Program-made: the position numbers and the translations under genes | In this document: piece by piece, positions 1 to 5,600 of the stretch | Numbering within the stretch: position 1 is the first letter of the stretch | Layout: every line of letters starts with the position of its first letter | Notes under the pieces: model-generated | Database searches by the model: none | What the model was told of the DNA's origin: nothing | What the model saw: the letters and a program-made list of their open reading frames with translations, nothing else | Assembly (NCBI GenBank): GCA_034434335.1 | Contig: DAOTZS010000249.1 | Span: forward strand, 1 to 7,885 | Length of the DNA: 7,885 bases | From: DAOTZS01 sp034434335 | GTDB lineage: Bacteria; Chloroflexota; Anaerolineae; CG2-30-64-16 | Reading direction: 5' to 3'

Positions 1-2
1 CG

Positions 3-59
3 GCCTTCGTGGATGTAGATATTGATCTGGCAACCGGCAAAGTGAAGGGGCTGTTCTAG
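3..59 (+). CDS. C-terminal end of an upstream protein, family not recognised (partial)
   Basis: The frame of codons starting at position 3 is open from the window edge and ends in TAG at 57-59. It gives 18 residues, AFVDVDIDLATGKVKGLF. The tail alternates acidic and hydrophobic residues, then a TGKVK turn, which looks like a closing beta-hairpin. That is too little to name a family. A strong hairpin begins 8 bases after the stop, as expected at the end of a transcription unit. This supports a real gene end rather than a chance open frame. No function is proposed. Confidence 0.5.
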   Translation, partial: AFVDVDIDLATGKVKGLF

Positions 60-67
60 TTCGGCCC

Positions 68-108
68 GGCCTCTCGCAGGCTACAACCTGTGGGAGGCCT
101 CAATTTGT
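68..108 (+). terminator. Rho-independent-type terminator after the upstream gene
   Basis: The arm 68-80 (GGCCTCTCGCAGG) pairs with 87-99 (CCTGTGGGAGGCC). All 13 positions pair if two G-U wobbles are allowed, around a 6-base loop. The downstream tract (TCAATTTG) is only moderately T-rich, so termination may be incomplete. Its position just after the TAG at 57-59 fits the role. Confidence 0.65.
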
Positions 109-133
109 CAAACCATGCCGTGTGGAGTATAAT
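105..133 (+). promoter_or_regulatory. sigma70-type promoter for the structured RNA and possibly fmdB
   Basis: A -35 box TTGTCA (105-110; 5 of 6 to TTGACA) and a perfect -10 box TATAAT (128-133) are separated by exactly 17 bp. This is the best promoter match in the window. Transcription would begin near 140, right before a block of nested inverted repeats. It sits directly after the terminator hairpin of the previous gene, so it starts a new unit. The strength of the match suggests constitutive, high-level expression, as expected for a stable RNA. Confidence 0.7.
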
Positions 134-139
134 CTGGCC

Positions 140-345
140 GCCCCTGTAGAGAGGGGAATTTGCCAGGCCTGGCAGACCTCCGAGTTATTACCACCTCAGT
201 GGCCCACCTCGACAGTGCTTGCCGTGTCAAAGTATGGTCGTGGGTGGGCCACGATCATCCTGAAGGATGAGAGGGGGAACCACTCGGAGGTTTGCCTGTT
301 AGTGACCTGACGCAGAAGTGCTCTGCCAAGGGCCATCAGGACCAG
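140..345 (+). ncRNA. Structured RNA with 6S-like rod architecture (or long structured leader of fmdB)
   Basis: Paired segments nest as one long rod. Bases 171-184 (GGCAGACCTCCGAG) pair with 283-296 over 14 bp with one G-U. Bases 199-208 (GTGGCCCACC) pair perfectly with 243-252, and 210-213 pair with 237-240. Outside, 161-167 pair with 306-314 with a 2-base bulge. Between the two main helices is a large open bubble: 14 unpaired bases on the left (185-198), and on the right a small hairpin TCATCC-TGAA-GGATGA (255-270) plus a G-rich stretch. Separate hairpins flank the rod (141-156; 312-326). A closing stem, a central bubble with a small 3'-side hairpin and a terminal stem match the general plan of 6S RNA, which binds sigma70 RNA polymerase. 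The strong promoter ending at 133 fits. I have no sequence-level proof of 6S identity; a cis-acting leader of fmdB is the main alternative. A 62-codon GTG frame (122-310) overlaps this but starts inside the promoter. The 3' end is uncertain. Confidence 0.6.
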
Positions 346-382
346 GGTAGACTTTGAGAAGAAATGCTGGAGAGACTTGACG

Positions 383-679
383 ATGCCAACCTACGAATAT
401 GAATGCGAACAATGCGGTGTGCGCTTCGAGCGCCTGCAACGGATGACCGATGCTCCTCTGACCGTCTGCCCCGAATGCAATGGGCACGTGCATCGGGTGA
501 TGCAGCCAGTTGGGATCATCTTCAAGGGCTCCGGCTTCTACGTCACCGACAACAAAGGCAAATCGTCTACCGGGATGCCGGCCAGATCAAAAGACGAAGA
601 GTCCAAGACATCCTCTGCCAACGGCGACGGCAGCAAAGCCGAAGCCCGGCCTAAGTCCGCGGTCAAAGCGGAACCCTGA
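383..679 (+). CDS. FmdB-family zinc-ribbon protein
   Basis: This 98-residue protein begins MPTYEYECEQCG. It has the classic FmdB zinc ribbon: C8-x2-C11 and C29-x2-C32, presumably four zinc ligands, followed by the family's GSGFY signature at residues 49-53. After about residue 58 the chain turns into a low-complexity Ser/Lys/Ala/Glu tail, probably disordered; such tails are common and variable in the family. The name comes from putative regulators near formamidase/amidase genes, but most members are unassigned and no amidase is visible here, so no function is claimed. ATG 383 is chosen because it gives the family's normal N-terminus and has a GGAGAG ribosome-binding site 8 bases upstream; a TTG two codons earlier is in frame but less likely. 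The gene lies downstream of the structured RNA, with no separate clear promoter, so it may be expressed by read-through from the promoter at 105-133. Confidence 0.9.
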   Translation: MPTYEYECEQCGVRFERLQRMTDAPLTVCPECNGHVHRVMQPVGIIFKGSGFYVTDNKGKSSTGMPARSKDEESKTSSANGDGSKAEARPKSAVKAEP

Positions 680-680
680 T

Positions 681-697
681 CCTCCCTCACAGGGAGG
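681..697. terminator. Shared hairpin between convergent genes
   Basis: CCTCCCT (681-687) and AGGGAGG (691-697) pair perfectly around a 3-base loop. The hairpin overlaps the stop codon of the minus-strand membrane gene (687-689) and begins 2 bases after the fmdB stop. It is symmetrical and could act on both transcripts. There is no T-run on either side, so its efficiency as an intrinsic terminator is doubtful. Confidence 0.45.
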
Positions 698-1817
698 GAG
701 CGATCTCCTCAGAAGCCGGTGGGGCTGGCTCTTCCGGCACAACAAGCCCCAGATCCTTCACCTTCGCAAGGGCTGGTGGTTCGGGCGGCTCAGATGGCGC
801 TGGTTCAGCCGGCGCCGGCCGCCCAGCCAGACGGCGATAGACCTCAGCATACATGGTCAGCACAAAAGTCTGAAACAGGCTGCCATACAACCAGCCGGAA
901 AGCGCCGAACCCAGCGCGGCAAGGATCACCAGCAAAACGCTCACCCCAGGTAATGGCCGCACCGGCAATGGCCCGCCACCGCTGACCTGCCTCATCAGGG
1001 CGACCCAAGCCCCAAACCAGTTCGCCAGCCATGGCGCCATCAAGGGCAAGGTCAGCAGCGAGGCCACCAGGCTGAGCCCCAGCGAAACACCCACCGTCAG
1101 CAACCAGAAGACCACCATCTTGCCCAGGTTGGCGCGCGCCAACTGCCATCCTTCCCTGATCCCCACCCCCAGGTTGTGCCGCCCCTGTACCACCGCCTGG
1201 TACATCAATGGCGCAAACACGCCGTAGAGTATCATCGCAATCACTATTAGCGCCAGCACATACAGCATCAAGCCCAGCACGCCGGCAAAAGCCAGGCCAA
1301 CTTTTCCACCAGGTCCCCAGCCGCCCGAGATTGCTCTCATGATTAAGAAGAGCACGACCCCCACCGCGTAACCAGTCACCATGAGGATCGCCAAAAGCCC
1401 CCACCACAGGATGTCAATGACGAAGAGATGGCCAGCGCGACGTAGTCCGGTTCGTAACCCCCGGCCCACCTGAGTCTGCTCCCCCTGCCAGGCAGCTGCC
1501 GCCTCGCTGATCGTAGCTCCACGCATGACCAGGTTCACCACATAGCCACACAGCATAGCCAGCAAGAGCACCCCCAGGCCAACCCACCAGAGCCAGGCCA
1601 GGCCGCGGACCATCTGGTTGGCCAGCGGGGCCGGCAGGGGACGACCCGGCATGCCAAAGAAGAAATCCCACCAACGCCGCTGCCAGCCAAAAGCCATCCC
1701 AAAGTAGATCCCATTCCCCAGGGCCAACAGCAGATAACCCAGAAGACCAAAAACCCACAGCTTCTTATGGCGCCAAATGGTCTTGAAGGTTTCGGCAAAG
1801 ATCTGTCCATACAGCAT
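687..1817 (-). CDS. Multi-pass integral membrane protein, function unknown
   Basis: This protein has 376 residues from the ATG whose codon occupies 1817-1815. That start has a GGAGG ribosome-binding site 5 bases upstream; a GTG four codons earlier (1829) is in frame, but GGAGG overlaps those codons, so the ATG is preferred. It begins MLYGQIFAETFKTIWRHKKLWVFG, a short amphipathic, positively charged entry seen in many uncharacterised bacterial membrane proteins. I count about six hydrophobic segments: near residues 20-45, 70-97, 130-158, 172-205, 232-262 and 290-318. The last 45 or so residues form a Pro/Glu/Ala-rich, probably cytoplasmic tail. There are no obvious catalytic motifs, no transporter signature and no ATPase domain, so no function is assigned. 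It stands alone on its strand, convergent with fmdB, with about 300 bp of repeat-containing DNA before its start. It is real by its codon pattern, its strong RBS and its consistent hydrophobic profile. Confidence 0.8.
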   Translation of the reverse strand: MLYGQIFAETFKTIWRHKKLWVFGLLGYLLLALGNGIYFGMAFGWQRRWWDFFFGMPGRPLPAPLANQMVRGLAWLWWVGLGVLLLAMLCGYVVNLVMRGATISEAAAAWQGEQTQVGRGLRTGLRRAGHLFVIDILWWGLLAILMVTGYAVGVVLFLIMRAISGGWGPGGKVGLAFAGVLGLMLYVLALIVIAMILYGVFAPLMYQAVVQGRHNLGVGIREGWQLARANLGKMVVFWLLTVGVSLGLSLVASLLTLPLMAPWLANWFGAWVALMRQVSGGGPLPVRPLPGVSVLLVILAALGSALSGWLYGSLFQTFVLTMYAEVYRRLAGRPAPAEPAPSEPPEPPALAKVKDLGLVVPEEPAPPASEEIAPSL

Positions 1818-1880
1818 AACGACCTCCACGATGCGGGGATGGTTCAGAATCGGTTAACACTCTCTGCCACCTCAAGCCTT

Positions 1881-2100
1881 CACTGCCCCCTACCCCCCTC
1901 CTTACAAGGGTAGGTTCTTGCAGCTGCCCGGTGATAAATCACCGGGCTAAGAGGGCAAAGCCCCCCTCGGGACCGAGGCCTTCGGGGCTGGATTTTTAGC
2001 CCGCAGGGCTTCGCTCTTTCAGCCCGGACGTAAACGTCCGGGCCTTCTGGCAAAAACCTCCCCTCTCCTGCCGCCAAGGGCGAGCAGGGGAGAGGGCAAT
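1881..2100. repeat. Compound inverted repeat of nested hairpins (MITE-like or REP-like intergenic element)
   Basis: The segment is an imperfect palindrome made of smaller palindromes. Two matching inner hairpins each have a 9-bp stem and a TAAA loop: 1926-1934/1939-1947 (GCCCGGTGA arm) and 2022-2030/2035-2043 (GCCCGGACG arm). Their stems differ by changes on both arms that keep pairing. The flanks of the two hairpins resemble each other in inverted orientation (GCTAAGAGGGCAAAGCCC, 1946-1963, against the reverse complement of 2005-2022). The outer arms are also inverted copies: GGTAGGTTCTTGCAG (1909-1923) against CTGGCAAAAACCTCC (2047-2061). The right outer arm (about 2058-2095) carries a C/T-rich strand facing a G/A-rich one that folds on itself. 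Other small hairpins include CTCGG-GA-CCGAG (1966-1977) and AGCCC-GCA-GGGCT (1998-2010). It has no coding potential and no transposase. It is probably a dispersed genomic repeat lying in the leader or promoter region of the membrane gene. Confidence 0.7.
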
Positions 2101-2123
2101 GGATTAGGTTAGCAGCCACTCAA

Positions 2124-2132
2124 AGTATAACA
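2124..2132 (-). promoter_or_regulatory. Possible extended -10 promoter reading toward the membrane gene
   Basis: On the minus strand the sequence reads TGTTATACT, that is TGn followed by TATACT (5 of 6 to TATAAT). No good -35 box is present at 16-18 bp. Transcription would start near 2117 and cross the whole compound palindrome before reaching the start at 1817, a leader of about 300 bases. It is the only promoter-like match I found for that gene and it is weak evidence. Confidence 0.3.
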
Positions 2133-2332
2133 CAGCGTGGCCCATAGCGCATCTTTTCGGCACAGCCGTGTTGAACCCGCGCCTGGCCACCTGCCATCGG
2201 CTGGTACCGACAATCAGAGGGCCTGTCCAGCAGAAGCCAGGGGAATACAAGGGAAGTCCTCTTGTTCTCCTCCCTAACCCCAATATGGGATGGCATGCAT
2301 CGAACCGCTACACAAGCCCAGGCGTGCCGTTT

Positions 2333-2361
2333 TTGACATTCCATCGCCGCCGTGCTAACCT
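2333..2361 (+). promoter_or_regulatory. Putative promoter of the tgt-uppP block
   Basis: A perfect -35 box TTGACA (2333-2338) is followed after 17 bp by TAACCT (2356-2361; 3 of 6 to TATAAT). The weak -10 is partly offset by a TGn immediately upstream (2353-2355, TGC), giving an extended -10 arrangement. Transcription would begin near 2368 and leave a leader of about 90 bases before the tgt ATG. Confidence 0.4.
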
Positions 2362-2459
2362 TGCCCAACCGATGGCTGAGAGCTCTGGTAGTCGCGACTC
2401 CAACCGGCAGCCACGGGCGCTAAGCAGGGACGAGCAACAGAGTATATTTGCGGCCGAAC

Positions 2460-3629
2460 ATGTTCGACTTTCAGATTACCGCGCGTGACCGCCAAACCGC
2501 TGCCCGCACAGGGATTTTGCATACCCCCCATGGCGCTCTGGCCACGCCGGTTTTCGCGCCCGTCGGCACCCAGGCCACGGTCAAAACTCTTACCCCCCGC
2601 GACCTGCACGAAGTGGGAGCCACCCTGGTCCTGGCTAACACCTACCACCTTTACCTGCGTCCTGGCCCGGCCCTGATCGCAGACTTTGGTGGCCTGCACA
2701 GCTTCATGAGCTGGCCGGGCCCGCTCCTGACCGACTCCGGCGGCTTCCAGGTCTTTAGCCTGGCCCAGATGCGCAAGGTGGACGACGATGGGGTGACCTT
2801 CCGGTCCCACATTGATGGCAGCCTGCACCGCTTTACGCCTGAAAGCGTGATCGCCGCGCAGGAAGCGCTGGGAGCCGATATCATCATGTGCCTGGACGAA
2901 TGCGCGGACCCCCTGGACCGGAACTACAATGAGAAGGCGCTGGCGCGCACCCACGCCTGGGCCGCGCGCTGTAAGGCGGCTCAACGCCGCACCGATCAGG
3001 CCCTGTTCGGCATCGTCCAGGGCGGCATATTCCCAGATCTGCGCATCGAGAGCGCGCACACGGTGGCCGCGCTGGATTTCGCCGGTTACGCTATCGGCGG
3101 CCTGAGTGTGGGCGAAACCAAAGAGCAAATGTACGCCACCCTGGACATCACCGTGCCCGAGCTGCCAGACGATAAACCGCGCTACCTGATGGGGGTCGGT
3201 ACACCGGAGGACATCATCGAGGGAGTGGCCCGCGGCATTGATATCTTCGACTGCGTCCTGCCCACCCGCATGGCCCGCAACGGGGGCCTGCTCACCCGCC
3301 AGGGCCGGTTAAACCTCCGCAATGCTCGCTACGCGGCCGACCCACTCCCGGTGGAACCCGGCTGCGACTGCTATACCTGCCAATACTTCAGCCGTGCCTA
3401 CCTGCGTCACCTTTTCAAGGCCGACGAGATCTTGGGCTTGCATTTGGCCACCTTGCACAACGTGCGTTTCATCTTGCGGCTGATGGAAGAGATACGGACG
3501 GAGATTGCAGCCGGCACCTTTGCCTCGTTCCGAGAGGAATTCCTGCGCGGCTATCAGCTACCCAATCAGGAGGCCCGTCACGCCCAGCAGGCTGCCCGGC
3601 GCCGACGCCGCATGGGCCAGGCCGACTGA
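2460..3629 (+). CDS. tgt: Bacterial tRNA-guanine transglycosylase (queuosine tRNA-ribosyltransferase)
   Basis: The enzyme swaps guanine 34 in the anticodon of GUN-type tRNAs (Asp, Asn, His, Tyr) for the preQ1 base, the committed tRNA step of queuosine modification in the cytoplasm. The 389 residues are normal family length for a complete (beta/alpha)8 barrel. Visible landmarks are D92 in TDSGGFQ (general acid/base by analogy with the Zymomonas enzyme), D264 in DIFDCVLPTR (the covalent nucleophile position), the substrate-pocket segment GIVQGG (184-189) and GGLSVGE (213-219), and a zinc site C302-x-C304-x2-C307 with H333. The 26-residue gap to the histidine matches the family. No active-site residue is missing. 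ATG 2460 gives the usual N-terminus; a TTG four codons earlier is in frame. Neither has a recognisable ribosome-binding site, which is odd for such a gene. preQ1-synthesis genes (queC/D/E/F) and queA are not in the window. uppP follows after 57 bp on the same strand. Confidence 0.97.
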   Translation: MFDFQITARDRQTAARTGILHTPHGALATPVFAPVGTQATVKTLTPRDLHEVGATLVLANTYHLYLRPGPALIADFGGLHSFMSWPGPLLTDSGGFQVFSLAQMRKVDDDGVTFRSHIDGSLHRFTPESVIAAQEALGADIIMCLDECADPLDRNYNEKALARTHAWAARCKAAQRRTDQALFGIVQGGIFPDLRIESAHTVAALDFAGYAIGGLSVGETKEQMYATLDITVPELPDDKPRYLMGVGTPEDIIEGVARGIDIFDCVLPTRMARNGGLLTRQGRLNLRNARYAADPLPVEPGCDCYTCQYFSRAYLRHLFKADEILGLHLATLHNVRFILRLMEEIRTEIAAGTFASFREEFLRGYQLPNQEARHAQQAARRRRRMGQAD

Positions 3630-3686
3630 GGAGCGGAAGACCTCCTTGCTCCGGGCTCACTCTCACCCACCTTTTAGGAGAAGCCT

Positions 3687-4511
3687 ATGAACCTTTTCCA
3701 GGCATTGATCCTGGGCCTGATCCAGGGGCTCACCGAGTTCGCGCCGGTTAGCAGCTCGGCCCATCTGGTGCTGGTGCCCTGGGCCTTCGGATGGCCGGCT
3801 CCTGGCCTGCCCTTCGATACCATGGTCCACTGGGGCACCCTGGCCGCCTTGATTGCCTACTTCTGGCGTGACTGGCTGGGGATTCTGGCCGGCTTCCTGC
3901 GCAGCCTGATACATTCCCGCTCTGCCAGTGCAAGGCTTGCCACGCCCGAGAGCCGCCTGGCGTGGTGGCTGATCCTGGGCACCCTGCCCGCAGCCGTGAT
4001 AGGCTATGCCTTCGAGAGCTTCTTCGAAAGCCTCTTCAGCAACCCCACTGCTGTGGGAGCCTTCCTCTTGCTCACGGCCCTGATCCTGGTCGTGAGCGAA
4101 AGGCTGGGCCGGCGCATCCGGGCAGTGGACGAACTGCGGTGGCCCGACGCGCTGCTGATCGGCCTGGCGCAGGCCGCTGCCATCTGTCCGGGCCTGAGCC
4201 GCTCCGGTGCGACGATCGCGGCCGGGTTGGGCCGTGGCCTCACTCGAGAGGCAGCCGCCCGCTTCAGCTTCCTGCTGGCCACACCGGCTATTCTGGGAGC
4301 CGGCCTGCTCCAATTGCTGGAGCTGACACGCTCAGCTCAGTTGGGGCAGATGTTGCCTGTTCTGGCTGTCGGGTTCCTTTCGGCTGCTGTGGCCGGCTAC
4401 CTGTGTATCAAGTTCTTGCTCGCTTACCTGCGCAAGGGCCGGCTATATGGCTTCGCGGCCTATTGCGCGCTGGCGGGAGGAGCGACTTTGATAGCGATAG
4501 CCCTGTCCTGA
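3687..4511 (+). CDS. uppP: Undecaprenyl-diphosphate phosphatase (BacA/UppP family)
   Basis: This integral membrane enzyme removes the terminal phosphate from undecaprenyl diphosphate at the outer face of the membrane, renewing the lipid carrier for peptidoglycan and other envelope polymers. Overproduction in other bacteria gives bacitracin resistance. Length is 274 residues, typical. The first signature is near the N-terminus: Q13-G-L-T-E17 (the (E/Q)xxxE motif) followed by SSS and H26. The second is P168-G-L-S-R-S-G-A-T176, with S171 and R172 in the catalytic positions. The residue before the histidine is Ala rather than the more common Gly of SSSGH, a mild variation. Several hydrophobic segments span the protein, with charged Arg-rich loops between (about 72-92 and 138-150). 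ATG 3687 has an AGGAG ribosome-binding site 6 bases upstream. It lies 57 bp after tgt and 52 bp before the lipoprotein gene, with no terminator in either gap, so the three are probably co-transcribed. Confidence 0.96.
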   Translation: MNLFQALILGLIQGLTEFAPVSSSAHLVLVPWAFGWPAPGLPFDTMVHWGTLAALIAYFWRDWLGILAGFLRSLIHSRSASARLATPESRLAWWLILGTLPAAVIGYAFESFFESLFSNPTAVGAFLLLTALILVVSERLGRRIRAVDELRWPDALLIGLAQAAAICPGLSRSGATIAAGLGRGLTREAAARFSFLLATPAILGAGLLQLLELTRSAQLGQMLPVLAVGFLSAAVAGYLCIKFLLAYLRKGRLYGFAAYCALAGGATLIAIALS

Positions 4512-4563
4512 CCTGACCCTTTATGGTTCGTAGTGAGGTACAGAGCCGTAGGGTGTCTTGTAA

Positions 4564-5403
4564 ATGATCCTCTCCCTGCCACCGATAACTCATCCACTCA
4601 TCCGCTGGCTGCTGCTAATGTGGCTGGCCGTGCCCCTGGTCGCCTGTGCGCCTGCCGGCCCACAGTCCATGATCCCTACGAGCCTGCGGGTTGCCGGATC
4701 TACCAGCATGCTTCCCGCCCTGCGCGAGCTGGCCCAGGCTTATCAAAAAGAACATCCAGAGGTGATGATTGAACTGCGAGGAGGTGGATCAGCCACAGGC
4801 CTGGACGAACTGAGGGGCGGGCGGGCTGATATAGCCGCCATCTCGTGGCTGCCCGAGCAGGGGGAAGCGCTGGCCGGGTTGCGCGCTGAACCGGTGGCGC
4901 GCGACGCGCTGGCAATCGTGGTGAACCCACAGAATGACGTACCAGGCCTGAGCCTGGTGCAGATCCGGGCCATTTATCGCGGGGAGGTGTTGGACTGGGC
5001 TGCGCTGGGTGGCCCGGCGCTGGAGCCGATCGTGATCAGCCGCGAGGAGGGCTCGGGCACGCGCGCCGCCTTTGAGGCGCTGGTCATGGCCGGTGACCGG
5101 GTGACCCTGAACGCCATCGTCATGCCCACCACTCAGGCTGTGGTGGATTATGTGGCTACTCATGCGGGCGCCATAGGCTATGTCTCGTTCTCGGCGGTGG
5201 ACACGAGGGTACGCGCCCTGGCGGTTGAGGAGTTGCTACCCAGCCCAGGCACAATACGCAGCGGCGCTTATCACCTGACCCGGCTGCTCTATCTGTGTAT
5301 CCCGGCCACTGGCGCCTCGCCTGCCAGCCGGAGCTTTCTGGACTTCGTCCTCAGCCCGGCAGGCCAGGCCATAATTGGCCGCTACCACGTGCCGCTGCGC
5401 TGA
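4564..5403 (+). CDS. PstS-like phosphate-binding lipoprotein (solute-binding protein)
   Basis: This is a predicted extracytoplasmic, membrane-anchored binding protein of the PstS type. A hydrophobic signal (about residues 12-27) ends in a lipobox L25-V-A-C28, the cysteine being the lipid-attachment site. The mature protein of about 250 residues carries hallmark phosphate-loop motifs: GSTSM (45-49), GGGSATG (73-79), SREEGSGTR (159-167) and GAIGYVS (202-208). These residues usually wrap phosphate between two lobes. No pstC, pstA, pstB or phoU follows, so it is an orphan; it may serve a transporter encoded elsewhere, or act as a sensor or scavenging protein. Binding of another oxyanion cannot be excluded. 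ATG 4564 has only a weak upstream GTAGGG; a second in-frame ATG at 4618 would leave a very short signal without a basic residue, so the first start is preferred. It is the last gene before the terminator at 5495. Confidence 0.88.
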   Translation: MILSLPPITHPLIRWLLLMWLAVPLVACAPAGPQSMIPTSLRVAGSTSMLPALRELAQAYQKEHPEVMIELRGGGSATGLDELRGGRADIAAISWLPEQGEALAGLRAEPVARDALAIVVNPQNDVPGLSLVQIRAIYRGEVLDWAALGGPALEPIVISREEGSGTRAAFEALVMAGDRVTLNAIVMPTTQAVVDYVATHAGAIGYVSFSAVDTRVRALAVEELLPSPGTIRSGAYHLTRLLYLCIPATGASPASRSFLDFVLSPAGQAIIGRYHVPLR

Positions 5404-5429
5404 ATGCGCGCACCCTGCGGGCACCCAAC

Positions 5430-5458
5430 TTGCAGATTCGTAGCCTCTGTGGTAGACT
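5430..5458 (+). promoter_or_regulatory. Extended -10 promoter upstream of nusA
   Basis: TTGCAG (5430-5435) and TAGACT (5453-5458; 4 of 6 to TATAAT) are 17 bp apart, with TGG directly before the -10 (5450-5452), an extended -10. Transcription would start near 5465. The first 30 or so bases of that transcript lead straight into an intrinsic terminator, so output into nusA would depend on read-through. Confidence 0.45.
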
Positions 5459-5494
5459 TTAAATAGCCTCGGTAAGGAAATGGGAAGGTCTGGG

Positions 5495-5520
5495 AAGTGG
5501 GGTTGCCCCCACTTTTCTTG
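5495..5520 (+). terminator. Intrinsic terminator in front of nusA
   Basis: AAGTGGGG (5495-5502) pairs perfectly with CCCCACTT (5507-5514) around a TTGC loop. It runs directly into a T-rich tail (TTTTCTTGTTG from 5513). This is a textbook intrinsic terminator. It can end the tgt-uppP-lipoprotein transcript. It also lies downstream of the promoter at 5430-5458 and 80 bp upstream of nusA, so it could act as an attenuator of the nusA operon. Confidence 0.85.
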
Positions 5521-5600
5521 TTGTATGGGCCCTGAGCGCGAGGCAAGCACTAATCTGGCATGTGAGTAGACCAGTGCGGACTACGGGAGACATGTGAGCG

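Larger units (their letters stand above)
2101..2459. other. Non-coding stretch between the palindromic element and tgt
   Basis: I see no credible gene in these 359 bases; short open frames on both strands (for example 2168-2488 plus and 2120-2368 minus) give proteins with no domain character. A putative tgt promoter lies at 2333-2361. Downstream of it the leader holds a perfect 10-bp palindrome AGTCGCGACT (2390-2399). This is flanked by TGGCTG (2373-2378) and CAGCCA (2408-2413), which can pair and enclose it. The result could be an operator or a leader hairpin. A TATATT at 2443-2448, 11 bases before the tgt ATG, could also be a -10 for a near-leaderless transcript, but it has no matching -35. 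Confidence 0.4.

Noticed and set aside
122..310. 62-codon open frame starting at GTG 122
   Set aside because: It starts inside the -10 region of a strong promoter, has no ribosome-binding site, and its span is better explained by the paired arms of a structured RNA.
2290..2330. T-arm-like sequence on the minus strand (GGTTCGA)
   Set aside because: No matching acceptor, anticodon or D arm could be built around it.
1880..2368. Short minus-strand frames of about 80 codons in the intergenic region
   Set aside because: One consists largely of the compound palindrome; the other has no start signal or recognisable content.
2355..3128. 257-codon minus-strand frame
   Set aside because: It is antisense to tgt, which has all catalytic and zinc-binding residues in place.
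3628..3680. Leader hairpin hiding the uppP ribosome-binding site
   Set aside because: CTCCT at 3642-3646 can pair with AGGAG at 3676-3680, but competing short pairings with 3628-3634 are equally good and nothing favours a regulatory fold.
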